Origin: CAZWKQ01 sp964634005
Lineage (GTDB): Bacteria; Bacteroidota; Bacteroidia; Bacteroidales; JACABE01
Length of the DNA: 64,000 nucleotides
Reading direction: 5' to 3'
Assembly: GCA_964634005.1 (NCBI GenBank)
Contig: CAZWKQ010000004.1
Coordinates: 135,464-199,463 of the forward strand
This document shows, one piece after another, positions 26,324-33,845 of the stretch. The translations under genes were made by a program, and so were the position numbers. The number at the start of each line of letters is the position of its first letter. Position 1 is the stretch's first letter. Below the pieces are notes generated by a model. The model did not search any database and had not been told where the DNA came from. It worked only from the letters and a program-made list of their open reading frames with translations.

Positions 26324-27037
26324 TTATTCTTCTTCTCCCCCACCCATCATTTCTTGCAATTCTTCTTTTGTAATTTGTTGGTAGTCGGTAGGGATTAAAA
26401 ATTCTGATTCTTTTACTTTTCCTTTAACTACTGATTTTGCGTTAGCTTGTACCTTAATTTTACCCATATTTATTTCAAATTCTAAAGGAAAACCTTTTAA
26501 CCCGTGAAAAGTATCGCCATAATTTAAGTCTTCGCCACCAAGCTCATCTGAAAAATAAACCACAACAGTAGAAACATCACCTGTTTCGTCGTCTTTGAAA
26601 CTAACTTCAGCTTTCTGAGCTTTTATACCTGCAATATTTTTTGTTTCTTCGGTATATTTAATAACAGGCAGATTATCTTTCTTTTCATTTAGTTTTTCTT
26701 CAATTTCGCTTTTGGTAGTTTTGACATATATTTTCTTTGCCATAACCATCGAAAGGTCATATAAAGTAGTTTTGGAACCTTCGTCACCATTTGTAATTTC
26801 AGTGATTGTAACCGGTCCGTACTTTTGCTCCTGCAATGTTTTATTATCCCAAATCTTAACAACTTGTTCTTTAGGGAGTTGAGCTTGCTGTGCCGGAGTT
26901 AATTCATCGCCGGAATATTTCAGTTCATAAGTTACAATTCCTCTGAATGATTTTCCCTTTTTTTGAGCATTTACATTGAATGTAAAAGCAATAAAGAGTG
27001 AAATAATAAGTAAACCGAATTTAAAATTAACTTTCAT
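26324..27037 (-). CDS. Exported GLPGLI/DUF4412-like protein of unknown function
   Basis: A 237-residue protein with a signal peptide (FGLLIISLFIAFTFNVNAQ). The pattern is an N-terminal FRGIVTYELKYSGDE, a middle TLYDLSMVMAKKIYVK, then YTEETKNIAGIKAQKAEVSF and FHGLKGFPLEFEINMGK, which resembles the periplasmic or surface-exposed proteins called DUF4412 or GLPGLI in Bacteroidota. It ends in an acidic tail GGGEEE. Family assignment is tentative and no function is known. Confidence 0.6.
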   Translation of the reverse strand: MKVNFKFGLLIISLFIAFTFNVNAQKKGKSFRGIVTYELKYSGDELTPAQQAQLPKEQVVKIWDNKTLQEQKYGPVTITEITNGDEGSKTTLYDLSMVMAKKIYVKTTKSEIEEKLNEKKDNLPVIKYTEETKNIAGIKAQKAEVSFKDDETGDVSTVVVYFSDELGGEDLNYGDTFHGLKGFPLEFEINMGKIKVQANAKSVVKGKVKESEFLIPTDYQQITKEELQEMMGGGEEE

Positions 27038-27239
27038 AAAATTTTATGTTTGTTGATAATTAAAATTATTAATACTGCACAAAATTAAAATAATTTTTCA
27101 TACTTTATAATATTTTTTGCCAATCGACCAAATTATTAATATTAAAAAAAAAATTTAAAGCTAAGACAACCTTATTTTAAATTTTATTGTCTGCTTATTG
27201 AAAATTATGTTATTACATTTATTAATTAAAATCTTTATT

Positions 27240-28058
27240 ATGAAAAGAATCCTGTTATTATCAATTACTCTTTTTATTGCCATTTTATTTTCATGTAAAA
27301 AAGACGAACAAACAGTAGTTAAAAGTTTAACTCCCGATAAAGTTCAATTTGCATTTATAGGCGAATTGACTTCAATTACATGTGGAATATGCGGTAGTAG
27401 TGGTTACAATAATTTCAATACAATAAAAAAGAATAATTCGGGTAAAATAATTGCATTGGCAGTACACTGCAATTCTCCCGATTCGATGACATTAATGCCG
27501 TTTTATTCGTCATATAATTCTTCGAGACCTTCAGGCGGTGGTATTCCGGCTTTTTATGTAGGCGACAAAAAAGTAAATAATGATGCAAGCGAAATGCAAA
27601 ACGAAGTTAATTCAATTATTTCTAAAACACCCGAAGCACAGGTTAAATTCTCGAATAAAATTGAAGGGAATAAAATGAATATAACGGCAAAAGTGAAATT
27701 TTTTACTAATGTAACAGGAGATTACTACTTAAGTATATATTTATGCGAACATGGGATTGACGGCAGTCCTAGTGCACCTCAGGGATATGTTCAATCGGGA
27801 GGCAGTACGACATATAAACACAACAATGTAATTCGTGCTTCAAATAACAATAATCAGGCCTATGGCGAAAAAATCAATACTTCTTCAAGTATTAATGCCA
27901 ATACTGTTTTAAATTACTCTTGCAGCCTTGATATAAAACCAACATGGAACAGGAGCAATCTTTATGTTTCTGCCGTAATATGGAAGAAAAACCCTGATCA
28001 ATCAGCAACCTGCCAATACATGTTCGTTAATGGTTGGGATACCCAAATTTACAAATAA
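27240..28058 (+). CDS. Omp28-like lipoprotein, second paralogue
   Basis: A 272-residue lipoprotein resembling the one at 21349-22176. The start was set at 27240 (MKRILLLSITLFIAILFSC, lipobox Cys19); an in-frame ATG at 27198 would add 14 residues before the signal peptide. It keeps the thioredoxin-like half with ITCGICGSSGYNNF, so CxxC is CGIC, and the beta-rich C-terminal half. Both proteins start with the same Cys-Lys-Lys-Asp after the lipobox. Role unknown. Confidence 0.75.
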   Translation: MKRILLLSITLFIAILFSCKKDEQTVVKSLTPDKVQFAFIGELTSITCGICGSSGYNNFNTIKKNNSGKIIALAVHCNSPDSMTLMPFYSSYNSSRPSGGGIPAFYVGDKKVNNDASEMQNEVNSIISKTPEAQVKFSNKIEGNKMNITAKVKFFTNVTGDYYLSIYLCEHGIDGSPSAPQGYVQSGGSTTYKHNNVIRASNNNNQAYGEKINTSSSINANTVLNYSCSLDIKPTWNRSNLYVSAVIWKKNPDQSATCQYMFVNGWDTQIYK

Positions 28059-28126
28059 TACCAGTAAAGTTTCCCATAAGACTTACTGAATTCAATGTCC
28101 ATTATTGCTCCGAATGGACAATACAA

Positions 28127-28152
28127 AGAGCCCGATAAAACGGGCTTTTTTT
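28127..28152 (+). terminator. Terminator after the second Omp28-like gene
   Basis: Stem AGCCCG (28129-28134) with CGGGCT (28141-28146), followed by a T run. A second perfect 8-bp hairpin, TGTCCATT / AATGGACA at 28096-28120, lies just before it. Confidence 0.8.
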
Positions 28153-28279
28153 ATTTCAAATAAAGAATGTTTTGAACATCAGCGAAATTTGCAGAAAAAA
28201 AATTAAAAAAGAACTCTATTTTAAAAAAAAATTGTAGGTTTGTAGAAAAAACAAAGATTTATTTATAACACAATATATT

Positions 28280-29806
28280 ATGAAAACATTAGTAATTACA
28301 GGCAGCGGGTTAACAATAGAAGATGTAGTAAATGTAGCCCGCCACAATCAAAAAATAGAGTTACATCCCGAAGCAATAGAACGCATGAAAAAGTGTCGTG
28401 CCATGCTCGAGAAAAAGATAGAAGCAGGAGAAATAATGTACGGAGTTAATACCGGAATTGGAGAATTCTCTGAAGTAGTATTAACCGATGAGCAAGTAAA
28501 AGAATTTCAGAAATACCTGATATACAATCATGCAGCAGGTATAGGCGACCCTATGCCGATAGATCATGTTAGAGGTGCAATGCTTGGAAGAATAAACGTA
28601 CATGCACACGGCAACTCCGGAATCCGTCCTGAAGTAACTCAAACACTTGTAGAAATGTTAAACAAGGGAGTAACACCTTATGTATGCGAAAAAGGTTCAG
28701 TGGGTGCATGCGGCGACCTTGCTCCTATGTCACAAATAGCATTACTGCTTATGGGCGAAGGCAAAGCTTATTATGAAGGTAAGCTTTACGAAGGCAAAGA
28801 AGCAATGGAAAGAGCAGGAATACCAATACCGGGACTTAAAGCTCGTGACGGATTAGCTGCAATTAACGGCTCTAATGTGCTTACAGCTATGAGTGCTTTA
28901 TTCTTATACGACGCTAATAACTGGATGAAACAGGCCGAAATTGCTGCAGCAATGTCATTGGAAGCAATGAAAGCTAATATGAGGCCTTACAATCCTAAAT
29001 TGCACGAAATAAGAGGTTTTAAAGGGGCTATAAGAAGTGCTGCCGCAATTCTTAAATGTGTAAATGGCGGCGACTTACATTTAGGAAAAATTAAATGTAA
29101 AGTTCAGGATGCATATTCTATGCGTTCGACACCGCAAGTTATAGGGGCTGCACACGACGCTTTGGCCTATGCTCGCTCTCAGGTCGAAATTGAACTGAAT
29201 GGAGTTGGCGATAATCCTATTTTCTTCCCCGATGAAAATCTTCAACTTTCGGGAGCAAACTTCCAAGGCTCGCCTGTTTCGGTTCCTATGGATATGGCAG
29301 GTTATTGCGTTACTATGGTTAGTGTACTCTCAGAAAGAAGAATGAACAGACTTAACAACCCTGCTTTAAGCGTAGGACTACCGGCATTTTTGACCAAAGG
29401 TGCAGGAATGTTCTCGGGTTTGATGCTTAGCCAATATACTGCCGATATGCAAATTGTAGAACAACGCATTCTGTCAGTTCCTGCCTCCATACAATCAATA
29501 CCGGCTGCTGCCGACCAAGAAGACTTTGTTTCTATGGGAATGAATACTGCTCTGAAAAACTTCCAGATCTTAGATAATGCTTACGGAATACTTGGTATTG
29601 AATTTATGGCTGCTGCTCAGGCTCTCGATTTTAGAGATTATAATTTCGGAAAAGGCGTTAAAAAAGCCAAGGAAGTTATTCGTAAATATGTTGACTTCCT
29701 TGATGTTGACAGACCATTATATCCCGATCACAACAAAATGAAAGAATTAGTTAAATCTTGCGAAATTCTTCACGAAGTCGAAAAAGAAGTAGGTAGTTTA
29801 GAGTAA
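28280..29806 (+). CDS. Aromatic amino acid ammonia-lyase, HAL-like, with Ala-Cys-Gly MIO triad
   Basis: A 508-residue member of the histidine/phenylalanine ammonia-lyase family, which removes ammonia from an aromatic amino acid using a self-formed MIO cofactor. The expected Ala-Ser-Gly triad reads Ala143-Cys144-Gly145 (GSVGACGDLAPM; Cys codon TGC at 28709-28711). Other active-site parts are kept: catalytic Tyr54 in YGVNTGIGEF, His84 in NHAAGIG (the histidine-type residue), and QYTADMQIVEQ and PAADQEDFVSMG near the C-terminus. The length and these residues favour histidine as substrate. No hutU, hutI or hutG lies nearby. A -7-like box TAGGTTTG is at 28235-28242. Confidence 0.88.
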   Translation: MKTLVITGSGLTIEDVVNVARHNQKIELHPEAIERMKKCRAMLEKKIEAGEIMYGVNTGIGEFSEVVLTDEQVKEFQKYLIYNHAAGIGDPMPIDHVRGAMLGRINVHAHGNSGIRPEVTQTLVEMLNKGVTPYVCEKGSVGACGDLAPMSQIALLLMGEGKAYYEGKLYEGKEAMERAGIPIPGLKARDGLAAINGSNVLTAMSALFLYDANNWMKQAEIAAAMSLEAMKANMRPYNPKLHEIRGFKGAIRSAAAILKCVNGGDLHLGKIKCKVQDAYSMRSTPQVIGAAHDALAYARSQVEIELNGVGDNPIFFPDENLQLSGANFQGSPVSVPMDMAGYCVTMVSVLSERRMNRLNNPALSVGLPAFLTKGAGMFSGLMLSQYTADMQIVEQRILSVPASIQSIPAAADQEDFVSMGMNTALKNFQILDNAYGILGIEFMAAAQALDFRDYNFGKGVKKAKEVIRKYVDFLDVDRPLYPDHNKMKELVKSCEILHEVEKEVGSLE

Positions 29807-29928
29807 AATTACTCAGTATTAACTTCAATCAATCGAGCTGCTTTTAATACTTTAAATCACTTTTTTAAATATTATTCCATAATTAGGAATATTGTTAAAC
29901 GGATGAAACATTTCATTAATATTGTTTT

Positions 29929-30432
29929 ATGACTGATAATGTTAAAAGAATTATCGAAATCCTTGAACTTGAGCCCTTACCTATTGAAGGCGGTTTTTTC
30001 AAAGAAACCTATCGTTCAGAAGAGATAATTCCTAATAAATGTTTACCAAACAGATATAAAAGTTCAAGGATTTTTTCAACTGCAATTTACTATTTACTCA
30101 CTCCCGATACATTTTCTGCGCTTCACATGCTGCCAAGTGATGAAATATTCCATTTTTATGCCGGAGATCCTGTCGAGATGCTTCAATTGTTTGAGGATGG
30201 AACGGGTAAAGTAATCAAAATGGGAAACGAAATCGAAAAAGGATACTTTCCCCAAATTGTAGTGCCAAAAAATACTTGGCAAGGGACAAGACTTATTTCA
30301 GGCGGAGAGTATGCCCTTTTTGGTACTACAGTGGCTCCCGGCTTCGAATTTGAAGATTTTATTCCTTATGACAAAGAATATTTACTGAAAAAGTATCCGC
30401 AATTTACCGAAATGATAAATCGTTTGACATAA
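29929..30432 (+). CDS. Cupin DUF985 (Cupin_5) family protein
   Basis: A 167-residue single-domain cupin. It shows IEGGFFKETYRS at the N-terminus, the cupin motif ALHMLPSDEIFHFYAGDPVEMLQL and a second half VPKNTWQGTRLISGGEYALFGTTVAPGFEFEDF that is typical for Cupin_5. The family is uncharacterised; relatives are structurally like sugar isomerases and epimerases. It follows the ammonia-lyase at 122 bases, and I see no functional link. Confidence 0.85.
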   Translation: MTDNVKRIIEILELEPLPIEGGFFKETYRSEEIIPNKCLPNRYKSSRIFSTAIYYLLTPDTFSALHMLPSDEIFHFYAGDPVEMLQLFEDGTGKVIKMGNEIEKGYFPQIVVPKNTWQGTRLISGGEYALFGTTVAPGFEFEDFIPYDKEYLLKKYPQFTEMINRLT

Positions 30433-30495
30433 AAAAATAGCCTTTACCAGAAAAATAAATTCAAACAAGTTTTTATTAAAAAAAATTGAATCAAA

Positions 30496-30852
30496 ATGAA
30501 AATACTGATTATTTTTAACCGAGAACCTTACGATAATACAGATGTAACATGGAACGGACTCAGGCTTGCCGAAACACTCAGGAAAAACGGACAAGAAGTT
30601 AGAATTTTCCTTATGAATGATGCCGTTGATTTGGCAAGAGATGTATGCAAAAAGCCCGAAGGATATGATCAGGATTTATCGCTAATGCTCAAAGAATTAA
30701 TATCCAAAAATGTCACAGTAAAAGTTTGCGGAACATGCATGTCGCGTTGCGGTATTCATAAAAATCACCCTTATTTCGAAGGAGCAGAGAAATCTACCAT
30801 GAATGCTCTGGCTGAATGGGTAGTTGACAGCGATAAAGTTATAACTTTTTAA
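30496..30852 (+). CDS. DsrE-like protein
   Basis: A 118-residue DsrE/DsrF-fold protein. It starts KILIIFNREPYDNTDVTWNGLRLAETLRKNGQEVRIFLMNDAV, the usual Rossmann-like beginning, and has four Cys: Cys51 and a C-x2-C-x3-C cluster (Cys78, Cys81, Cys85, KVCGTCMSRCGI). DsrE-family proteins carry sulfur or act in thiol-redox reactions; the cluster could bind a persulfide or metal. No sulfur-oxidation genes are nearby, so the role is open. Confidence 0.8.
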   Translation: MKILIIFNREPYDNTDVTWNGLRLAETLRKNGQEVRIFLMNDAVDLARDVCKKPEGYDQDLSLMLKELISKNVTVKVCGTCMSRCGIHKNHPYFEGAEKSTMNALAEWVVDSDKVITF

Positions 30853-31047
30853 AAATATCAAGAGCTAATCTATCTGTAATAAAAACATCAAACATCTTCC
30901 TTTTAATTAGCTGATTTTAATTAACTTAGTTAATAATAACACTTATTGCATTATCACCAAAAAAAAATCTAAAACAATTTTTTCGGCTAAGTGATACACT
31001 TAAAAAAAAATCAAAGCAACTCTAATGTAATTTAAGTCTATTTTTTA

Positions 31048-31078
31048 TTGTTACGTTTCAAATAAAATCTAATATTTG
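31048..31078 (+). promoter_or_regulatory. Likely promoter of the porin-amt pair
   Basis: TTG at 31048-31050, a 20-base spacer, then AATATTTG at 31071-31078, one mismatch from the -7 consensus. It lies about 54 bases upstream of the porin start. The preceding 200 bases are AT-rich with no other recognisable feature. Confidence 0.5.
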
Positions 31079-31131
31079 CATTCGAATAATTTATTATTCA
31101 ATAAAATAAAGTCAAACAAAAACCAAGAAAC

Positions 31132-31887
31132 ATGAAAAAGATTTACATTACAGCATTAAGTTGCTTATTCTTATTGTTGACATTAAGCCCGAAATTTTCG
31201 TTTTCACAAGAACAAAGTGAAGGTTGGAATTTAGATTTAAAAGCAGATTTTATGAGTCGTTATGTTTGGAGGGGGCTTCAATTAGGCGGAGCATATCCAA
31301 GCATCCAACCAACACTCGAGTTATCGAATGGTGATTTTGCAATTGGAGCATGGGGAGCATTTTCAACTTCCGGTCTTCAATCGCAGGAAGTTGATTTGTA
31401 TATTAGCTATACTTTTGCAAATAAAATGTTTACGGCAACTCTTTACGATTACTTTTTCCCGAGCGACACTGCCTCTTACAACTATTTCAATTATAAAAAA
31501 GACGAAACTACTCATATTATCGAGGCAAGTTTGAAATTCAACGGTACCGAAAACCTTCCATTATCATTATTGATGTCATCAAACATTTACGGAGCCGATG
31601 CACGCAAAGCCGACGGCAAAATGGTATATTCGACCTATGCCGAACTGGGATACGAATTTAAAATTAAAGAAACAAATATCAGTACTTTTATTGGTTCATC
31701 GCTTAATGCACCCGGAGACGATATTACAGGATATTACGGCAATGTTAAAGCCGGAATTATAAACCTTGGTCTAACAGCATCAAAAGAATTAGCCATAAGC
31801 GATAAATTTTCTTTACCTGTAACAACTTCCCTAATTTTCAATCCTGACGCTAAAAAAGTATTTTTTGTTTTCGGATTCACATTATAA
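31132..31887 (+). CDS. TorF-family putative outer-membrane porin
   Basis: A 251-residue outer-membrane beta-barrel candidate. A signal peptide (to about residue 25, FSFSQ) is followed by the family start DLKADFMSRYVWRGLQLGG and alternating aromatic strands, ending with Phe-rich VFFVFGFTL. The N-terminal SRYVWRG motif matches the Gcw_chp/TorF family. It sits 30 bases before an ammonium transporter gene and is likely co-transcribed, suggesting a role in passing nitrogen compounds across the outer membrane; that link is inference. Confidence 0.72.
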   Translation: MKKIYITALSCLFLLLTLSPKFSFSQEQSEGWNLDLKADFMSRYVWRGLQLGGAYPSIQPTLELSNGDFAIGAWGAFSTSGLQSQEVDLYISYTFANKMFTATLYDYFFPSDTASYNYFNYKKDETTHIIEASLKFNGTENLPLSLLMSSNIYGADARKADGKMVYSTYAELGYEFKIKETNISTFIGSSLNAPGDDITGYYGNVKAGIINLGLTASKELAISDKFSLPVTTSLIFNPDAKKVFFVFGFTL

Positions 31888-31917
31888 ACCAATTTATTAA
31901 CACAATTTTTATTCAAA

Positions 31918-33135
31918 ATGATCGACACAGGTTCAACCGGGTTTATGCTGCTGGCATGCAGTTTGGTTATGCTAATGACACCCGGATTAGCATTTTTCTA
32001 TGGTGGCTTGGCCACAAAAAGAAATATTCTCGGAATAATGATACAGAGTTTTGTTTCATTAGGATGGACAACAGTTTTATGGATAGCTTTCGGATATTCG
32101 CTGTGTTTTAGCGGTGGCGAAGGTGGTATTTTCGGAAATTTCGACAAAGCATTCCTAAATGGAGTTGCAATAGACTCTATGTATTCTAACGGGAAAATTC
32201 CAGAAGTAGTTTTTGTCGCTTACCAGATGATGTTTGCAATTATAACTCCTGCTTTAATAACAGGTGCTTTTGTAAACAGAGTAACCTTTAAATCGTATAT
32301 GATTTTCCTGACAATATGGCAAATATTGGTATATTACCCGTTTGTACACATGATTTGGGGTGGCGGTTTATTGGCACAGTGGGGTGTACTTGATTTTGCA
32401 GGAGGAATAGTCGTTCATGCCACAGCCGGATTTGCTGCTTTAGCATCGGTATTTTATATAGGCGCAAGGGTTGATAAGAATTCTACGCCAAATAGTATTC
32501 CATTGGTTGCAATTGGTAGCGGTTTGCTTTGGTTCGGTTGGTACGGATTTAATGCAGGAAGTGAAGTTGCTGTGGATTTTGTAACATCGACTGCGTTTAT
32601 AAACACCGATATAGCTGCATCTTTTGCAACAATTGCATGGCTTGTAATTGAATGGTCGCGTGAGAAAAAACCTAAATTTGTCGGCTTACTTACCGGTTCT
32701 ATTGCCGGTTTGGCAACCATAACACCTTGTGCCGGCTTTGTTCCTCTTTGGGCTTCGCCTATTATTGGCACAGTTGCAGGAATTGTTTGTTATTTGGCTG
32801 TTCAATTGAAAAACAAAATGAAATGGGACGATGCCCTTGACGTATGGGGTGTTCACGGTATTGGCGGTGTATTAGGAACTATATTATTAGGAGTTTTTGC
32901 TTCTAAAATTGTTAATTCTGCCGGAACCGACGGTTTATGGTACGGAAATTCCGTTTTCTTCTTTAAACAAATTGCCGCAGTTGTTGCTGCTTCGGCTTAT
33001 GCGTTTATTTTCACTTATCTTATGCTCGCAATTATCAATAAAATTACTCCCGTCAGAGTATCGGAAATTGAAGAAAAATCAGGTCTCGATATTGCAATTC
33101 ACGGCGAAAAAGCTTACGACGAAGGCGCTCTTTAA
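31918..33135 (+). CDS. amt: Ammonium transporter (Amt/Rh family)
   Basis: A 405-residue inner-membrane ammonium channel with 11 predicted membrane helices. The twin-His pore pair is present: His167 in VVHATAGFAAL and His313 in WGVHGIGGVLGT. Other signatures are MLMTPGLAFFYGGLA at the N-terminus and GSGLLWFGWYGFNAGS. The protein starts at helix 1 without a cleavable signal peptide. No PII gene (glnK) follows, although it commonly accompanies amt elsewhere. Confidence 0.95.
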   Translation: MIDTGSTGFMLLACSLVMLMTPGLAFFYGGLATKRNILGIMIQSFVSLGWTTVLWIAFGYSLCFSGGEGGIFGNFDKAFLNGVAIDSMYSNGKIPEVVFVAYQMMFAIITPALITGAFVNRVTFKSYMIFLTIWQILVYYPFVHMIWGGGLLAQWGVLDFAGGIVVHATAGFAALASVFYIGARVDKNSTPNSIPLVAIGSGLLWFGWYGFNAGSEVAVDFVTSTAFINTDIAASFATIAWLVIEWSREKKPKFVGLLTGSIAGLATITPCAGFVPLWASPIIGTVAGIVCYLAVQLKNKMKWDDALDVWGVHGIGGVLGTILLGVFASKIVNSAGTDGLWYGNSVFFFKQIAAVVAASAYAFIFTYLMLAIINKITPVRVSEIEEKSGLDIAIHGEKAYDEGAL

Positions 33136-33156
33136 TTTTAAATAATATAAAAACTC

Positions 33157-33188
33157 AAGCTTCCATTTTATATGGGAGCTTTTTTTTT
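33157..33188 (+). terminator. Terminator after amt
   Basis: Stem AAGCTTCCAT (33157-33166) with ATGGGAGCTT (33172-33181), one G-T pair, then eight T residues. The palindromic repeat copy 2 begins right behind it. Confidence 0.85.
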
Positions 33189-33190
33189 AT

Positions 33191-33247
33191 CCCAAAATTT
33201 TCTTATTCGATTACTTATTAAAGATTTTCTTTATTAAATAATTTGGG
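33191..33247. repeat. 57-bp palindromic repeat, copy 2 (opposite orientation)
   Basis: Begins CCCAAAATTTTCTTATTCGA and ends AATTTGGG, the same length as copy 1 and about 51 of 57 positions identical to its reverse complement. The internal stem is weaker here because changes in the arms are not compensated. It lies between the amt terminator and a -7-like box TATTTTTG (33250-33257) in front of the thioredoxin-like gene. Confidence 0.8.
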
Positions 33248-33283
33248 GTTATTTTTGCATTATAATTGCTAATAAAAATTACT

Positions 33284-33796
33284 ATGAAGAAAATTATTCT
33301 CTGCAGTTTTATTTTATTGACCGGTTTGTATTCGCTTTCACAAAGGGTTAATAAGATTATTACCGATACTAAAACTCAAAAACCCATACTTTACGGCAAG
33401 TGCAACTTAAAAGGCCTTCAAACTGGAGAATTCGGCGAAATTTACAGAATGGAATATAAATATTATGCTCCTGATTCTAATATATTAAAACAAATAAAGC
33501 CTCAACTTAAAAATATTTCTTTTAAGATAGTATTGGGAAGCTGGTGCGGCGACAGCAGAGAACAAATTCCAAGATTTATTAAAGTTCTCGATTTGTCGGG
33601 ATATAATACAAAAAAAGTTAAATTCACGGCTTTAGACCATTATTTTAAACTCGAAGGATTTGATAATGAAAAGTTTGAAATAAAAAAACTTCCGACCATA
33701 ATAGTATATCGCAATAAAAAAGAAATCGGACGAATTATAGAAACCCCTGTCGATACTCCCGAAAAAGATTTGCTTAATATTTTGAAGAATAAATAA
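33284..33796 (+). CDS. Thioredoxin-like protein with WCGDS active site
   Basis: A 170-residue exported thioredoxin-fold protein. Start at the ATG at 33284 gives a signal peptide (IILCSFILLTGLYSLSQ); an upstream in-frame ATG at 33266 adds six residues. The active-site segment is LGSWCGDSREQIPRFIKVLD, so the second Cys of the CxxC pair is Ser; a cis-Pro lies in KKLPTIIVY. One Cys fits a monothiol or reduced-substrate role rather than a classic oxidase. Function is inferred from fold only. Confidence 0.8.
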   Translation: MKKIILCSFILLTGLYSLSQRVNKIITDTKTQKPILYGKCNLKGLQTGEFGEIYRMEYKYYAPDSNILKQIKPQLKNISFKIVLGSWCGDSREQIPRFIKVLDLSGYNTKKVKFTALDHYFKLEGFDNEKFEIKKLPTIIVYRNKKEIGRIIETPVDTPEKDLLNILKNK

Positions 33797-33825
33797 AAAA
33801 GGGCAGTAAAATTTACCGCCCTTTT
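33797..33825. terminator. Bidirectional terminator, convergent genes
   Basis: A long stem around GGGCAGTAAA / TTTACCGCCC with one mismatch and A/T-rich tracts on both sides, between the thioredoxin-like gene and the T9SS protein gene. Confidence 0.75.
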
Positions 33826-33845
33826 ATTTGAAAATTATAACAAAA

